DNA from: Limiplasma sp036652695
GTDB lineage: Bacteria; Bacillota; Clostridia; Christensenellales; Aristaeellaceae
Reading direction: 5' to 3'
Length of the DNA stretch: 64,000 nt
Assembly (NCBI GenBank): GCA_036652695.1
Contig: JAVVVJ010000002.1
Coordinates: 1 to 64,000, forward strand
Below, in pieces: positions 51,993 through 60,629 of this stretch. Position numbers and translations under genes: made by a program. Below the pieces are notes generated by a model. It had not been told where the DNA came from. It did no database searches and worked only from the letters and a program-made list of their open reading frames with translations. The first letter of the stretch is position 1; each line of letters begins with the position of its first letter.

Positions 51993-53021
51993 ATGAAATG
52001 CATCGATACGGTAAACGCGGTTGGCCACGTGCTCTGTCATGACCTCACGCGCATTGTGCCGGGGGAATGGAAGGGGCCGCAGTTTCGCAAGGGGCACGTG
52101 GTAACGCGGGAAGATATTCCGATGCTGCTCAGCATGGGCAAGGAACAGCTGTACGTGTGGGAGCTTTGCGATGATCAACTCCATGAAAACGAAGCCGCCA
52201 AACGGTTAGCGGCGCTTTGTGAAGGCGCGAATATGCGGCGGGGCGAGGTGAGCGAGGGGAAGATCGAGCTTTTCGCGGAATGCGCGGGGTTATTGCGCGT
52301 GGATACGGAGCGCCTGTTTCAGCTGAACATGCTGGAAGACGTGATGATCGCCACACGGCATACCAATGTAGCGGTACACGCAGGGGACAAGCTCTGTGGC
52401 ACGCGCGTGATCCCGTTGGTGATCCCCAAAGCGCGCATCGAGGAGGCAGAGCATATCGCGGGCGTGGAGCCGCTGCTCCAGCTTCATCGCTTTAGGTCAA
52501 TGAAGGCTGGGATCATCACCACGGGCAGCGAGGTCTTCCATGGGCGCATTGCGGACAGGTTCACGCCCGTTGTGCAGGAAAAGCTTGCCGCCTATGGCAT
52601 TGAAACTGCCCTGCAAGTCGTTACGGATGACGCGTCAGAGCATATCCTCGCGGCTATTTTAAAAATGCGAGACGCAAAGGTTGATCTGGTGCTCTGCACC
52701 GGCGGCATGAGCGTCGATCCTGATGATCGCACGCCGTTAGCAATTCGGCAGAGCGGCGCGCACATCGTTACCTATGGCGCGCCAGTGCTGCCCGGCGCAA
52801 TGCTCATGCTTGGCTATTACACGGATGGCACCCCCGTGCTGGGGCTTCCCGGCTGTGTGATGTACGCCAAGGCGACGGTTTTTGACCTGCTGCTGCCACA
52901 AATCGCGGCAGGAATGCCCATTGCGCGTGAGGACATCGTCCGCCTTGGGTGCGGTGGGCTTTGCCTTGGCTGTAGCCCATGCACCTATCCGGATTGCGGC
53001 TTTGGCAAACGTTCGTTTTAA
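51993..53021 (+). CDS. Molybdopterin-binding protein with Cys-rich tail (MoeA/Mog-like domain)
   Basis: The 342-residue protein has a MoCF_biosynth domain at about 165-300 (AGIITTGSEVFHGRIADRF and LVLCTGGMSVDPDDRTP). The N-terminal half resembles a truncated MoeA-like lid. It ends with five cysteines (C320, C324, C327, C330, C335) in a pattern that looks metal- or cluster-binding. This protein type accompanies selenium-dependent molybdenum hydroxylase loci. I infer that it inserts molybdate or otherwise matures the cofactor, possibly standing in for MoeA, which is absent here. Confidence 0.85.
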   Translation: MKCIDTVNAVGHVLCHDLTRIVPGEWKGPQFRKGHVVTREDIPMLLSMGKEQLYVWELCDDQLHENEAAKRLAALCEGANMRRGEVSEGKIELFAECAGLLRVDTERLFQLNMLEDVMIATRHTNVAVHAGDKLCGTRVIPLVIPKARIEEAEHIAGVEPLLQLHRFRSMKAGIITTGSEVFHGRIADRFTPVVQEKLAAYGIETALQVVTDDASEHILAAILKMRDAKVDLVLCTGGMSVDPDDRTPLAIRQSGAHIVTYGAPVLPGAMLMLGYYTDGTPVLGLPGCVMYAKATVFDLLLPQIAAGMPIAREDIVRLGCGGLCLGCSPCTYPDCGFGKRSF

Positions 53022-53060
53022 ATTCATTTTTCAACTCATGCAAAAGGAGTGTATTCATTT

Positions 53061-53858
53061 ATGCGCAAAGGTTTGACGATCCTGCTGATACTTGCCCTCT
53101 GCCTCTTCTCTGCTACGGCGCTGGCACAAACGGAAGTGGTGGTTTTTGCCGCCGCCTCCATGACCGAATCGCTTACTGAAATTGCGCAGATGTACAAGGG
53201 GGTTGCGCCGGATGTGCAGCTCACCTTCAATTTCGATTCCAGCGGAACGCTCAAGACACAGCTATGCGAGGGAGCGGACGCGGATCTTTTCATTTCTGCC
53301 GGGCAAAAGCAGATGGATGCAATTGATATCGCCGCCGATCCCGCTGTGAATACCGAGAAGCTTGATATGGTGCTGGAGGGTACGCGTTTTGATTTGGTTT
53401 CCAACACCGTAGTGCTGATTGTGCCCAAGGATTCCGCAAAGGGCATTGACACCTTTGAAGCTGTCGCAACCGATCAGGTGAGCCTGATGGCGCTTGGCAA
53501 CAGTGATGTGCCCGTCGGTCAATATGCGCAGCAGGTCTTCACCTTTATGCAGCTTTGGGACAGCTTGAATGCGGCTGGAAAGATCACCTTTGCCTCCAAT
53601 GTCAAGGAAGTGCTTGCGCAGGTGGAAGCGGGTGCTGTGGACTGCGGTGTGGTGTATATCTCCGATGCCGTCACCAACGATGGTGTGCGGGTTGCGGCCT
53701 CCGCGCCCGATGGCAGCCATAAGCCGGTCAACTATCCGGCAGCCGTGCTTCAATCCGCCAAGCAGCCAGAGGCGGCAAAAGCGTTCCTCGCATACCTACA
53801 GGGTGAGGAATGCACCGCTGTCTTTGAGCGCATCGGCTTTGGCGTGCCTAAAAAGTGA
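53061..53858 (+). CDS. modA: Molybdate-binding protein ModA
   Basis: The 265-residue exported binding protein starts its mature part with EVVVFAAASMTESLTEIA and has QLTFNFDSSGTLKTQL and DLFISAGQKQMD, typical ModA oxyanion-binding loops. The signal peptide ends ALA-Q and lacks a lipobox cysteine. I chose the ATG at 53061 with AAAGGAG upstream. It is the first gene of modABC, set inside the hydroxylase operon, so molybdate uptake is tied to demand for the cofactor. Confidence 0.94.
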   Translation: MRKGLTILLILALCLFSATALAQTEVVVFAAASMTESLTEIAQMYKGVAPDVQLTFNFDSSGTLKTQLCEGADADLFISAGQKQMDAIDIAADPAVNTEKLDMVLEGTRFDLVSNTVVLIVPKDSAKGIDTFEAVATDQVSLMALGNSDVPVGQYAQQVFTFMQLWDSLNAAGKITFASNVKEVLAQVEAGAVDCGVVYISDAVTNDGVRVAASAPDGSHKPVNYPAAVLQSAKQPEAAKAFLAYLQGEECTAVFERIGFGVPKK

Positions 53859-54541
53859 GCATGGATATCTTTCCGCTCGTAAATTCCCTGCGCGTAGCGC
53901 TCATTTCTACCGGCTGCACATTTTTTTTGGGAATGTGGGCGGCCTATGGCATTTCGCGCTGTCCGCGCCTTTTGAAGGGTGCGCTGGATTGTGTGCTGAC
54001 GTTACCGTTGGTGCTTCCGCCAACGGTCGTCGGCTTTTTCCTGTTAAAGACCATTGGACCTAAGGCGCCGATTGGTGCGCTGGTGCTTCGGCTCTTTGAT
54101 AGCAAGCTGACCATGACTTGGTACTCCGCTATTTTTGCCACCATCATTGTGACTTTTCCGTTGATGTACCGCACGGCGCGCGGCGCGTTTGAAACCTTTG
54201 ATCCGCGATTGGCCGCCTCTGCACAAACGTTGGGGTTGAGCAATCGGATGATTTTTTGGCAGATTCGCGTGCCAAACTGCAAGGCGGGGCTGATGGCGGG
54301 CGCGGTGCTCTCCTTCGCGCGCGCGCTGGGCGAATATGGCGCAACCTCCATGGTATCGGGCTACATTCCCGGCAAGACCGCCACAATTTCCACAACGGTC
54401 TACCAGCTTTGGCGTGAAGGAAACGATAGCGAGGCCTATCGTTGGGTGCTGATCAACCTTGCGATATCGCTGCTGGTGCTGCTCGCGGTGAACGCGCTGG
54501 AGCGCAAGCAGCCAAGAGCACGCCGGGAGGTTCACGTATGA
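53855..54541 (+). CDS. modB: Molybdate ABC transporter permease ModB
   Basis: The 228-residue membrane subunit has five or six helices and the coupling loop SFARALGEYGATSMVSGYIPG, split here as SFARALGEYGATS and MVSGYIPG. LPLVLPPTVVGFFLL near residue 50 is a ModB signature. The GTG at 53855 overlaps the modA stop by GTGA; an ATG two codons later is equally possible. The stop overlaps modC by ATGA. Confidence 0.94.
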   Translation: MSMDIFPLVNSLRVALISTGCTFFLGMWAAYGISRCPRLLKGALDCVLTLPLVLPPTVVGFFLLKTIGPKAPIGALVLRLFDSKLTMTWYSAIFATIIVTFPLMYRTARGAFETFDPRLAASAQTLGLSNRMIFWQIRVPNCKAGLMAGAVLSFARALGEYGATSMVSGYIPGKTATISTTVYQLWREGNDSEAYRWVLINLAISLLVLLAVNALERKQPRARREVHV

Positions 54542-55602
54542 GCCTGATTGTGGATATCGAAAAACGTTTACCCGGCTTTGCGCTGCATGCGGCATTTGAA
54601 TGCGGAGTGGAAACGCTGGCGCTGCTGGGCGCAAGCGGGAGCGGCAAAACGCTTACGCTTAGCTGCATTGCAGGCACTGTTCGGCCGGACTCCGGGCATA
54701 TGGAGCTAAACGGACGCGTGCTGTATGATTCCAAGGCTCGCATCTGCCTAAGCCCGCAGGAGCGCGGCATCGGACTTTTGTTTCAGAGCTATGCGCTTTT
54801 TCCCAATATGACGGTGGAACGCAATATCCTATGCGGCTTAAACCGCGTAAAGGGACGAAACGAAAAGACGGCTCGCATGAACCGGCTCATGCGTCAATTT
54901 AGGCTGGAGGGTCTGGGCAAGCAGTATCCCCATCAGCTTTCCGGAGGGCAGCAGCAGCGCGTAGCGCTGGCGCGCGTGCTTGCTAGCGAGCCGAAGCTGC
55001 TCATGCTGGACGAGCCTTTTTCCGCGCTGGATGAGGCGCTTAAATGGCAGCTGGAGCAGGAGCTGATGGACATGCTTGTGGGCTTTTCAGCGCCGGTGCT
55101 CTATATCACGCATGACATGCGCGAAGTGCGCAGACTTTGCAGCCGCGCCTGTGTGCTGGATAGCGGGCAGACGCAGGCAGTGATGACGCCATCGGAATTG
55201 TTTGATCATCCCGCGACGCTTGCGGCGGCAAGGCTTGGCGGCTGCGAAAATGTAGTGATCGCACAGCGGCGGGGCGAGCATATCGCCTATGTGCCGGAGT
55301 GGCACGTGGAGCTTTGCTGCGCAGAAAAGCTTCGTGATGGGCTTTGCGGCATCGCGGTGCGCGCGGAACGCATCGCCGTGAATGGCACGGGCAACCTCAT
55401 CCCCTGCAAAGTGCTCCGCGCTATGGAGGATTTAGGGCGGCAGGTGGCGGTATGCCGTCCGCTTTGCTGTGAACAGGCACAGGAGAAGGCTACGGTGCGC
55501 GTTGCGTGGCTCGGACAAAAAAGCGGACTTTGCGCGGGCAACGAGCCGGTGCTCGCCATCCCGCCGGAGGCGATTCGGCCACTCTATATGGAAAAAGGCT
55601 GA
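54538..55602 (+). CDS. modC: Molybdate ABC transporter ATP-binding protein ModC
   Basis: The 354-residue ATPase has Walker A LGASGSGKTLTLSCIAG, Q-loop LLFQSYALFPNMTV, signature LSGGQQQRVALARVLA and Walker B LLMLDEPFSALDEAL. A C-terminal TOBE-like regulatory domain (about 250-354) may bind molybdate. GGGAGG lies upstream. Together with ModA and ModB it forms a complete importer. Confidence 0.95.
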   Translation: MSLIVDIEKRLPGFALHAAFECGVETLALLGASGSGKTLTLSCIAGTVRPDSGHMELNGRVLYDSKARICLSPQERGIGLLFQSYALFPNMTVERNILCGLNRVKGRNEKTARMNRLMRQFRLEGLGKQYPHQLSGGQQQRVALARVLASEPKLLMLDEPFSALDEALKWQLEQELMDMLVGFSAPVLYITHDMREVRRLCSRACVLDSGQTQAVMTPSELFDHPATLAAARLGGCENVVIAQRRGEHIAYVPEWHVELCCAEKLRDGLCGIAVRAERIAVNGTGNLIPCKVLRAMEDLGRQVAVCRPLCCEQAQEKATVRVAWLGQKSGLCAGNEPVLAIPPEAIRPLYMEKG

Positions 55603-55641
55603 AAGGCCGTCTTCACGATAGGTTTTGAAAGGACGATTGCG

Positions 55642-56124
55642 ATGTTTGTAGCGGCTGTGCTGACGGTGAGCGACCGAAGCTTTGCGGGGGTTCGCCCGGA
55701 CGCGGCAGGCCCGGCGGTGCGGGAGATGCTGGAGCAGGCGGGCTACGCGCTACTGCCTTACGCGCTTGTGCCGGATGAGCAGGAAACCATTCAAGCTGAG
55801 CTTTGTCGCTTGGCGGATGCGGAGGGTGCGGCGCTCATTGTAACCACAGGCGGTACGGGCTTTGCACCGCGAGATCTTACGCCGGAGGCCACCATCGCCG
55901 TTTGCCAGCGCATGGCGCCCGGCCTTGCGGAGGCCATGCGCGCCCACAGCCTGCTGATTACGGCGCACGCGATGCTCTCGCGTGCCGTGGCGGGCATTAG
56001 GGGAAAAACGCTGATTGTGAATCTGCCCGGCAGTCCAAAGGCGGCAGTCGAGAACTTGGCGATTCTTCTGCCCGCGCTCGCGCATGGATTGGCATTAATC
56101 ACAGGCGGGCATCCAGATGCGTAA
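55642..56124 (+). CDS. mog: Molybdenum cofactor biosynthesis protein MogA/MoaB
   Basis: The 160-residue enzyme of the MoCF_biosynth family adenylylates molybdopterin before metal insertion. The core motifs are AAVLTVSDRSFAG, LIVTTGGTGFAPRDLTPEA and NLPGSPKAAVENL. It sits between modC and moaA. The family name (MogA or MoaB) cannot be separated by sequence alone. Confidence 0.93.
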   Translation: MFVAAVLTVSDRSFAGVRPDAAGPAVREMLEQAGYALLPYALVPDEQETIQAELCRLADAEGAALIVTTGGTGFAPRDLTPEATIAVCQRMAPGLAEAMRAHSLLITAHAMLSRAVAGIRGKTLIVNLPGSPKAAVENLAILLPALAHGLALITGGHPDA

Positions 56125-56183
56125 AAGAGAACCGTCGAAAGGCTGCCAATGTACCTTTGCGCTTTGAGAGGATGGTGACGAAC

Positions 56184-57128
56184 GTGCGGGATCATTATGG
56201 CCGAGAGATTGATTATCTGCGGATGTCCGTGACCGATCTTTGCAACGAGCGGTGCGTCTATTGCATGCCGCAGGCCGGCGTTGCCAAGCGCACGCACGAT
56301 GAAATGCTCACCATTGAGGAGCTGGCGCGAATTGCTGAAGCGGCGGTGGCATGCGGGATTTGCAAAATTCGCTTAACGGGCGGCGAACCGCTGGTTCGGC
56401 GCGGGACTGTGGAGCTGTGCCGCCAAATCGGTCGGCTGAGCGGCCTAAAGGAGCTTTGCATCACTACCAATGGGTTGCTTTTGCCCGAGCTTGCTGGCGA
56501 GCTGTTGGCGGCGGGCGTATCGCATATCAATGTATCGCTGGATAGCCTCCGCGCGGAGCGGTACGCCGCGATTACGCGGCGGGGCACGCTTGCAGCGGCG
56601 CTTCGTGGGCTGGATTGTGCGCTGAACGCGGGCTTCGCAGTGGTCAAGCTAAACATGGTGCTGATCGGCGGTGTGAACGATGACGAGCTTGGCGATTTTA
56701 TCGCCCTGACCGAGCATAACCCAATCGAGGTTCGCTTTTTGGAGCTGATGCCGATGGGGGAATGCGCGAATTGGCCAAACGAGCGTTTCATAAGCGCGGA
56801 TACGGTGCTGGAGCGCTTTCCTGCGCTTGCGCCGCTTGCCGGATGCGGCGTGGCTGAACGTTACCGCATGCCCGGCTACGCAGGAACCGTGGGCTTGATC
56901 CGCCCGATGAGCAACCGCTTCTGCGATACGTGCAGCCGCGTCCGCATAACGGCGGATGGCATGCTCAAGCCCTGCCTGCATAGCGGCATGGAGCTTTCCC
57001 TACGCGGCCTGCATGGCGAAACGCTTGTGCGAGCGCTCCGCGAAGGAATTCTGCAAAAGCCCGAGCACCATGTGCTGATGGATGCGGGTAGTGCGGCGGG
57101 GCGGCGCATGAACGAAATTGGAGGCTAG
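56184..57128 (+). CDS. moaA: GTP 3',8-cyclase MoaA
   Basis: The 314-residue radical SAM enzyme starts molybdopterin synthesis from GTP. The first cluster motif is CNERCVYCMP, the second is CDTCSRVRITADGMLKPC, and the chain ends in the expected Gly-Gly. I chose the GTG at 56184 after GAGAGGATGG, which gives RDHYGREIDYLRMS at the N-terminus; the ATG at 56172 is part of the binding site. moaC follows after 5 bases. Confidence 0.95.
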   Translation: MRDHYGREIDYLRMSVTDLCNERCVYCMPQAGVAKRTHDEMLTIEELARIAEAAVACGICKIRLTGGEPLVRRGTVELCRQIGRLSGLKELCITTNGLLLPELAGELLAAGVSHINVSLDSLRAERYAAITRRGTLAAALRGLDCALNAGFAVVKLNMVLIGGVNDDELGDFIALTEHNPIEVRFLELMPMGECANWPNERFISADTVLERFPALAPLAGCGVAERYRMPGYAGTVGLIRPMSNRFCDTCSRVRITADGMLKPCLHSGMELSLRGLHGETLVRALREGILQKPEHHVLMDAGSAAGRRMNEIGG

Positions 57129-57133
57129 GCGAT

Positions 57134-57643
57134 ATGGAATTTACCCATTTTAACGAGCAGCACCGGGCGCGAATGGTGGATGTTACGGACAAACCAGCAA
57201 CGGTGCGCGAGGCGGTCGCGGAGGGTTTTATCACGATGCGTGCCGATACGTTGGCTATGGTGCGTGAAGGGCGTGCGAAAAAGGGCGATGTGCTGGCGGT
57301 GGCGCAGGTGGCGGGCATTATGGCCGCCAAGCGCACGCAGGAGCTGATTCCGATGTGCCACGCCATCATGCTGACGGGCGTGGATCTTGCGTTTTGTGAT
57401 TCGGATGAGCCGTGCGGCATTTCCATCCGCGCCACAGCGCGCTGCAAGGGCGAAACGGGCGTGGAAATGGAGGCGCTGACTGCCGTCTCTGCCGCCGCGC
57501 TCACCATCTATGATATGTGCAAGGCCGTTCAGCGTGATATGGTCATTGAATCCATTCGTCTGCTTCAAAAAAACGGCGGAAAAAGCGGCCGCTTCGTTGC
57601 GGGGGCTTGCTCCAGCCTTGAAGCTTCTGCGGAGCATGAATAA
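57134..57643 (+). CDS. moaC: Cyclic pyranopterin monophosphate synthase MoaC
   Basis: The 169-residue enzyme completes the MoaA reaction to cPMP. MVDVTDKPATVREAVAEG, AGIMAAKRTQELIPMCH and the catalytic Lys-containing EALTAVSAAALTIYDMCKA are all conserved. No moaD or moaE, the next step of the pathway, is in the window. Confidence 0.96.
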   Translation: MEFTHFNEQHRARMVDVTDKPATVREAVAEGFITMRADTLAMVREGRAKKGDVLAVAQVAGIMAAKRTQELIPMCHAIMLTGVDLAFCDSDEPCGISIRATARCKGETGVEMEALTAVSAAALTIYDMCKAVQRDMVIESIRLLQKNGGKSGRFVAGACSSLEASAEHE

Positions 57644-57657
57644 AAGGAGATGGGTGC

Positions 57658-58107
57658 ATGCCTAGCGTTTTAAGTGTAAACATGAGCACGGAAAAAGGAA
57701 CCGTAAAGCTTCCTACACCATCGGCAGAGCTAAAGGCCGAGCATGGCTTGGTTGGCGACGCGCACGCGGGCGCATGGCATAGGCAGGTAAGCCTGCTGGC
57801 GCTGGAAAGCGTTGAAACCATGAGGGCTCGCTGCAACGTGCCTCTACCATTTGGTGTTTTTGGTGAAAACATCGACACGGAGGGGATCGAGCTAAAATCG
57901 TTGCCCGTGGGTACGCGGCTTCAAATAGGCGAATGTCTGCTGGAAATCACACAGATAGGCAAGGAATGCCATGGCGACTGCGCCATCAAAAAGCAAGTGG
58001 GCACTTGCGTCATGCCGCGCGAGGGCATATTTGCCAGGGTGCTGGAGGGCGGCGTGATACAAGCGGGGGATGCCATCGCACGGGTGAACGGCAATGCTCC
58101 TGTGTGA
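57658..58107 (+). CDS. MOSC-domain protein
   Basis: The 149-residue MOSC protein has GLVGDAHAGAWHRQVSLLA, PFGVFGENI and IGKECHGDCAI, the last with the conserved cysteine of the domain. MOSC domains carry sulfur or bind molybdopterin in cofactor handling. A stand-alone MOSC gene next to moaC is common in Clostridia with molybdenum hydroxylases. It ends 14 bases inside yqeC. Confidence 0.9.
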   Translation: MPSVLSVNMSTEKGTVKLPTPSAELKAEHGLVGDAHAGAWHRQVSLLALESVETMRARCNVPLPFGVFGENIDTEGIELKSLPVGTRLQIGECLLEITQIGKECHGDCAIKKQVGTCVMPREGIFARVLEGGVIQAGDAIARVNGNAPV

Positions 58108-58828
58108 TCTGCTGGAAATTCCCCGCGGCGTAACGGCGCTGGTGGGCGGCGGGGGAAAGACAACGCTTCTGCGCCGGTTGGCAGCGGAGCTCAGCGCTCG
58201 AGGGCGTGTGCTCTGCCTGACCACCACGCATATGTACCCGCCGCAGGGCGGGTATGTGCGCTCGCCTGCACCGGAAGAGCTTGCTCGCGCCTTTTCGCGG
58301 GTTCACGCCATCACCATCGGCGAACCGACCGATGGGGGAAAGCTCGGCAGGCCGCTCGGAAATCTGCAAGCCTTGCTCGCAACGGCGGATTATGCGCTCA
58401 TCGAAGCGGATGGCTCGCACGGTCTGCCGTTGAAGGTACCCGCTGAGCACGAGCCGGCGCTTCCGGGGGGCGAGGCACTGGTGATCGCGTTGGCGGGCGC
58501 AAGCGGCATTGGCAAGCTCATCGAGGAGGCCGCGCACCGTCCGGCGCTTTACGCGGCGTTGCTGCACAAGCGGCAAACCGATCCTGTAACGCCCGAGGAC
58601 GCGGCTTTCGTGCTCCAACACGAACACGGGCAACGCAAAAATGTACGCAATCGGTTTATGGTTGTGCTCAACCAATGCGAAAGTGAGTCCACGCTAGAGG
58701 CGGCGCGCAAGTGCGCCGCAAGGCTGCGCGACCCCTGCGCACTGGTGGCGCTGCGGGAGAGCCCCAATTTTTATGAGCTTTGGAGGAATGGAACATGCTC
58801 GTGCTCATCAAGGGAGCGGGAGATTTAG
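58094..58828 (+). CDS. yqeC: Selenium-dependent molybdenum hydroxylase accessory protein YqeC
   Basis: The 244-residue P-loop protein has ALVGGGGKTTLLRRLA near the N-terminus and LIEADGSHGLPLKVP, characteristic of the YqeC family. The family is found with SelD in genomes whose molybdenum hydroxylases carry labile selenium. Its exact reaction is not established. It overlaps both neighbours, so MOSC, yqeC and yqeB are translationally connected. Confidence 0.92.
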   Translation: MLLCDLLEIPRGVTALVGGGGKTTLLRRLAAELSARGRVLCLTTTHMYPPQGGYVRSPAPEELARAFSRVHAITIGEPTDGGKLGRPLGNLQALLATADYALIEADGSHGLPLKVPAEHEPALPGGEALVIALAGASGIGKLIEEAAHRPALYAALLHKRQTDPVTPEDAAFVLQHEHGQRKNVRNRFMVVLNQCESESTLEAARKCAARLRDPCALVALRESPNFYELWRNGTCSCSSREREI

Positions 58829-59595
58829 CGAGCGGCGTGGCCGTTAGGCTGCGGCATGCGGGCTTTCAGCTTACAATGACCGACCTGCCCAAGCCAACGG
58901 CCATCCGCCGCATGGTGAGCTTTTGCCGCGCCATCTCCAACGAGGAGGCCATGGTGGAGGATGTGCGCGCAAAGCTTGCGCACAGCGCACAGGAGGCGCA
59001 GCGCGTCATGCAGGGCGGTGATATCGCCGTTTTGGCCGATCCGCAAGCGCATTGCCGCGAAGCGCTCCGTCCGGATGTGCTGGTAGATGCGGTGCTGGCC
59101 AAACGGAACTTGGGCACCACGCTTTCAGACGCGCCTGTGGTGATCGCCCTAGGGCCTGGCTTTGCTGCCGGACTTGATTGCCACGCTGTGATTGAAACCA
59201 TGCGCGGGCATGATCTAGGCCGTGTGCTCTACCAAGGCCGTGCCCTAGAAAATACAGGCGTGCCCGGCAACATCGGCGGCTATAGCTCCCAACGGCTGCT
59301 TCGCGCGCCCTGCGCGGGTATTTTTGAGCCGCTGGTGGAAATTGGCGCATGTGTGCGAGCGGGAGATACTGTCGCGATGGTTGACGGCATACCGATTACC
59401 GCCGCGATTGACGGCGTGATTCGCGGCTTGCTGCCCGCTCACACGCCCGTGGTAAGCGGCATGAAGAGCGGGGACGTGGATCCGCGCGGGGTGGTGGAAA
59501 GCTGCTATACCGTATCTGATAAGGCACGCGCCATAGGCGGCGGCGTGCTGGAGGCAATTTTGCACCTGACAGAAGCCATCGGTCATGAACGCTAA
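58795..59595 (+). CDS. yqeB: Selenium-dependent molybdenum hydroxylase system protein YqeB
   Basis: The 266-residue EF2563/YqeB-family protein has a Rossmann-like N-terminus (LIKGAGDLASGVAVRLRHAG) and VIALGPGFAAGLDCHAVIE, followed by a beta-rich end. Its presence with yqeC and an XdhC-type gene is the accepted marker of selenium-dependent molybdenum hydroxylases. The ATG at 58795 follows TTGGAGG. It is the last gene of the operon, and its TAA overlaps the stop of the convergent gene. Confidence 0.93.
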   Translation: MLVLIKGAGDLASGVAVRLRHAGFQLTMTDLPKPTAIRRMVSFCRAISNEEAMVEDVRAKLAHSAQEAQRVMQGGDIAVLADPQAHCREALRPDVLVDAVLAKRNLGTTLSDAPVVIALGPGFAAGLDCHAVIETMRGHDLGRVLYQGRALENTGVPGNIGGYSSQRLLRAPCAGIFEPLVEIGACVRAGDTVAMVDGIPITAAIDGVIRGLLPAHTPVVSGMKSGDVDPRGVVESCYTVSDKARAIGGGVLEAILHLTEAIGHER

Positions 59596-60629
59596 ACAGC
59601 GCTTTGGGGGTTGCTTGGGGTATCTGCCAGCTTGGCGCGGTGCAAAATCATTTGCGCTGCGATGCTCACGGCAATTTCGGCGGGCGTTTCAGCGCGAATC
59701 GGAAGGCCGATGGGCGTATGTACGCGCGCAAAATCCTTATTTGTAAAGCCCTCCTCAAGGAGCAGGCCTTTTGTATGCGCAATTTTGCTCTGGCTGCCAA
59801 TCAGGCCGATATATGCGGCATCGGTGCGCAGTGCTTGCACAAGCAAAGTGTGATCGTTACGGTGACCACGCGTCATGATGATCAAAAAATCTTCCTTGCC
59901 GATGGCGATTTCGCGGCCTATATCGGTAAAATCGCACAGAATCACGCGTTCGGCATCCGGGAAGAGCGCGGAATTCGCAAAGGCCTCGCGGTCGTCCAGC
60001 ACGATAGGCACAAAATCCAGCTGATTGAGCAGCGGCACCAGCTTTTGCGCGATATGTCCCCCGCCAAACACATAGACACGCCCGGCAAGCTTGATCGGCT
60101 CTACAAACAAATAGGGATCACCCTCGCCCTTTGCCGGGCGGCGGCGGCAAAGCGACCGCTGCTCCTCCGCGCCAAAGGAATGCGGCGCAAGCGACTCGTC
60201 CGCATAGCAAAGCTTCGCGTCGAGCACGCCGCACGTGCTGGAAATGCTGCGCGCGAGCCATACGCTTGTATTGCCCGAAAGGGTGCTGTTCATGCGGTGA
60301 AACAGCGCCAGCTCGTTTGCGGTCAGATACCAGCAACAAACGCTGATTTTGCCGCCGCAGACCATGCCAATATCTGCCGCGTCGTTTGGCGCAAGCTGGT
60401 AGCCGCATATGGCGGATGCTTTGTCCCTGATGCAGTCGAGTGCGCGCTCGGTTACCAAATGCTCGACGCTTCCGCCGCCCACGGTGCCTTGCGTGCGCCC
60501 ATCCTGTTCAACCAGCATGCATGCCCCCGCGCCGCGCGGCGCGGAGCCTTCACGCTCCAGCACCGTTGCCAACACAACGGGCTCATTAGCCTCCAAATGG
60601 CGTAGGATGAGCGGAATAAGTGTTTTCAC
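59592..60629 (-). CDS. XdhC/CoxI-family molybdenum hydroxylase maturation protein
   Basis: The 345-residue protein has an XdhC_CoxI domain (about 10-110, with ATVLEREGSAPRGAGACML and GTVGGGSVE) and a C-terminal Rossmann domain (VYVFGGGHIAQKLVPLL, TRGHRNDHTLL and YIGLIGSQSKI). The family hands sulfurated cofactor to the hydroxylase. I chose the GTG at complement 60629, with GGAAAGGGAAG upstream; this start lies 44 bases inside the previous gene. It is convergent with yqeB. Confidence 0.9.
   Translation of the reverse strand: MKTLIPLILRHLEANEPVVLATVLEREGSAPRGAGACMLVEQDGRTQGTVGGGSVEHLVTERALDCIRDKASAICGYQLAPNDAADIGMVCGGKISVCCWYLTANELALFHRMNSTLSGNTSVWLARSISSTCGVLDAKLCYADESLAPHSFGAEEQRSLCRRRPAKGEGDPYLFVEPIKLAGRVYVFGGGHIAQKLVPLLNQLDFVPIVLDDREAFANSALFPDAERVILCDFTDIGREIAIGKEDFLIIMTRGHRNDHTLLVQALRTDAAYIGLIGSQSKIAHTKGLLLEEGFTNKDFARVHTPIGLPIRAETPAEIAVSIAAQMILHRAKLADTPSNPQSAV

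Noticed and set aside
59604..60605. 333-codon plus-strand frame opposite the XdhC-type gene
   Set aside because: The opposite strand encodes a clear family protein; this frame has no recognisable motif and a shadow-like composition.
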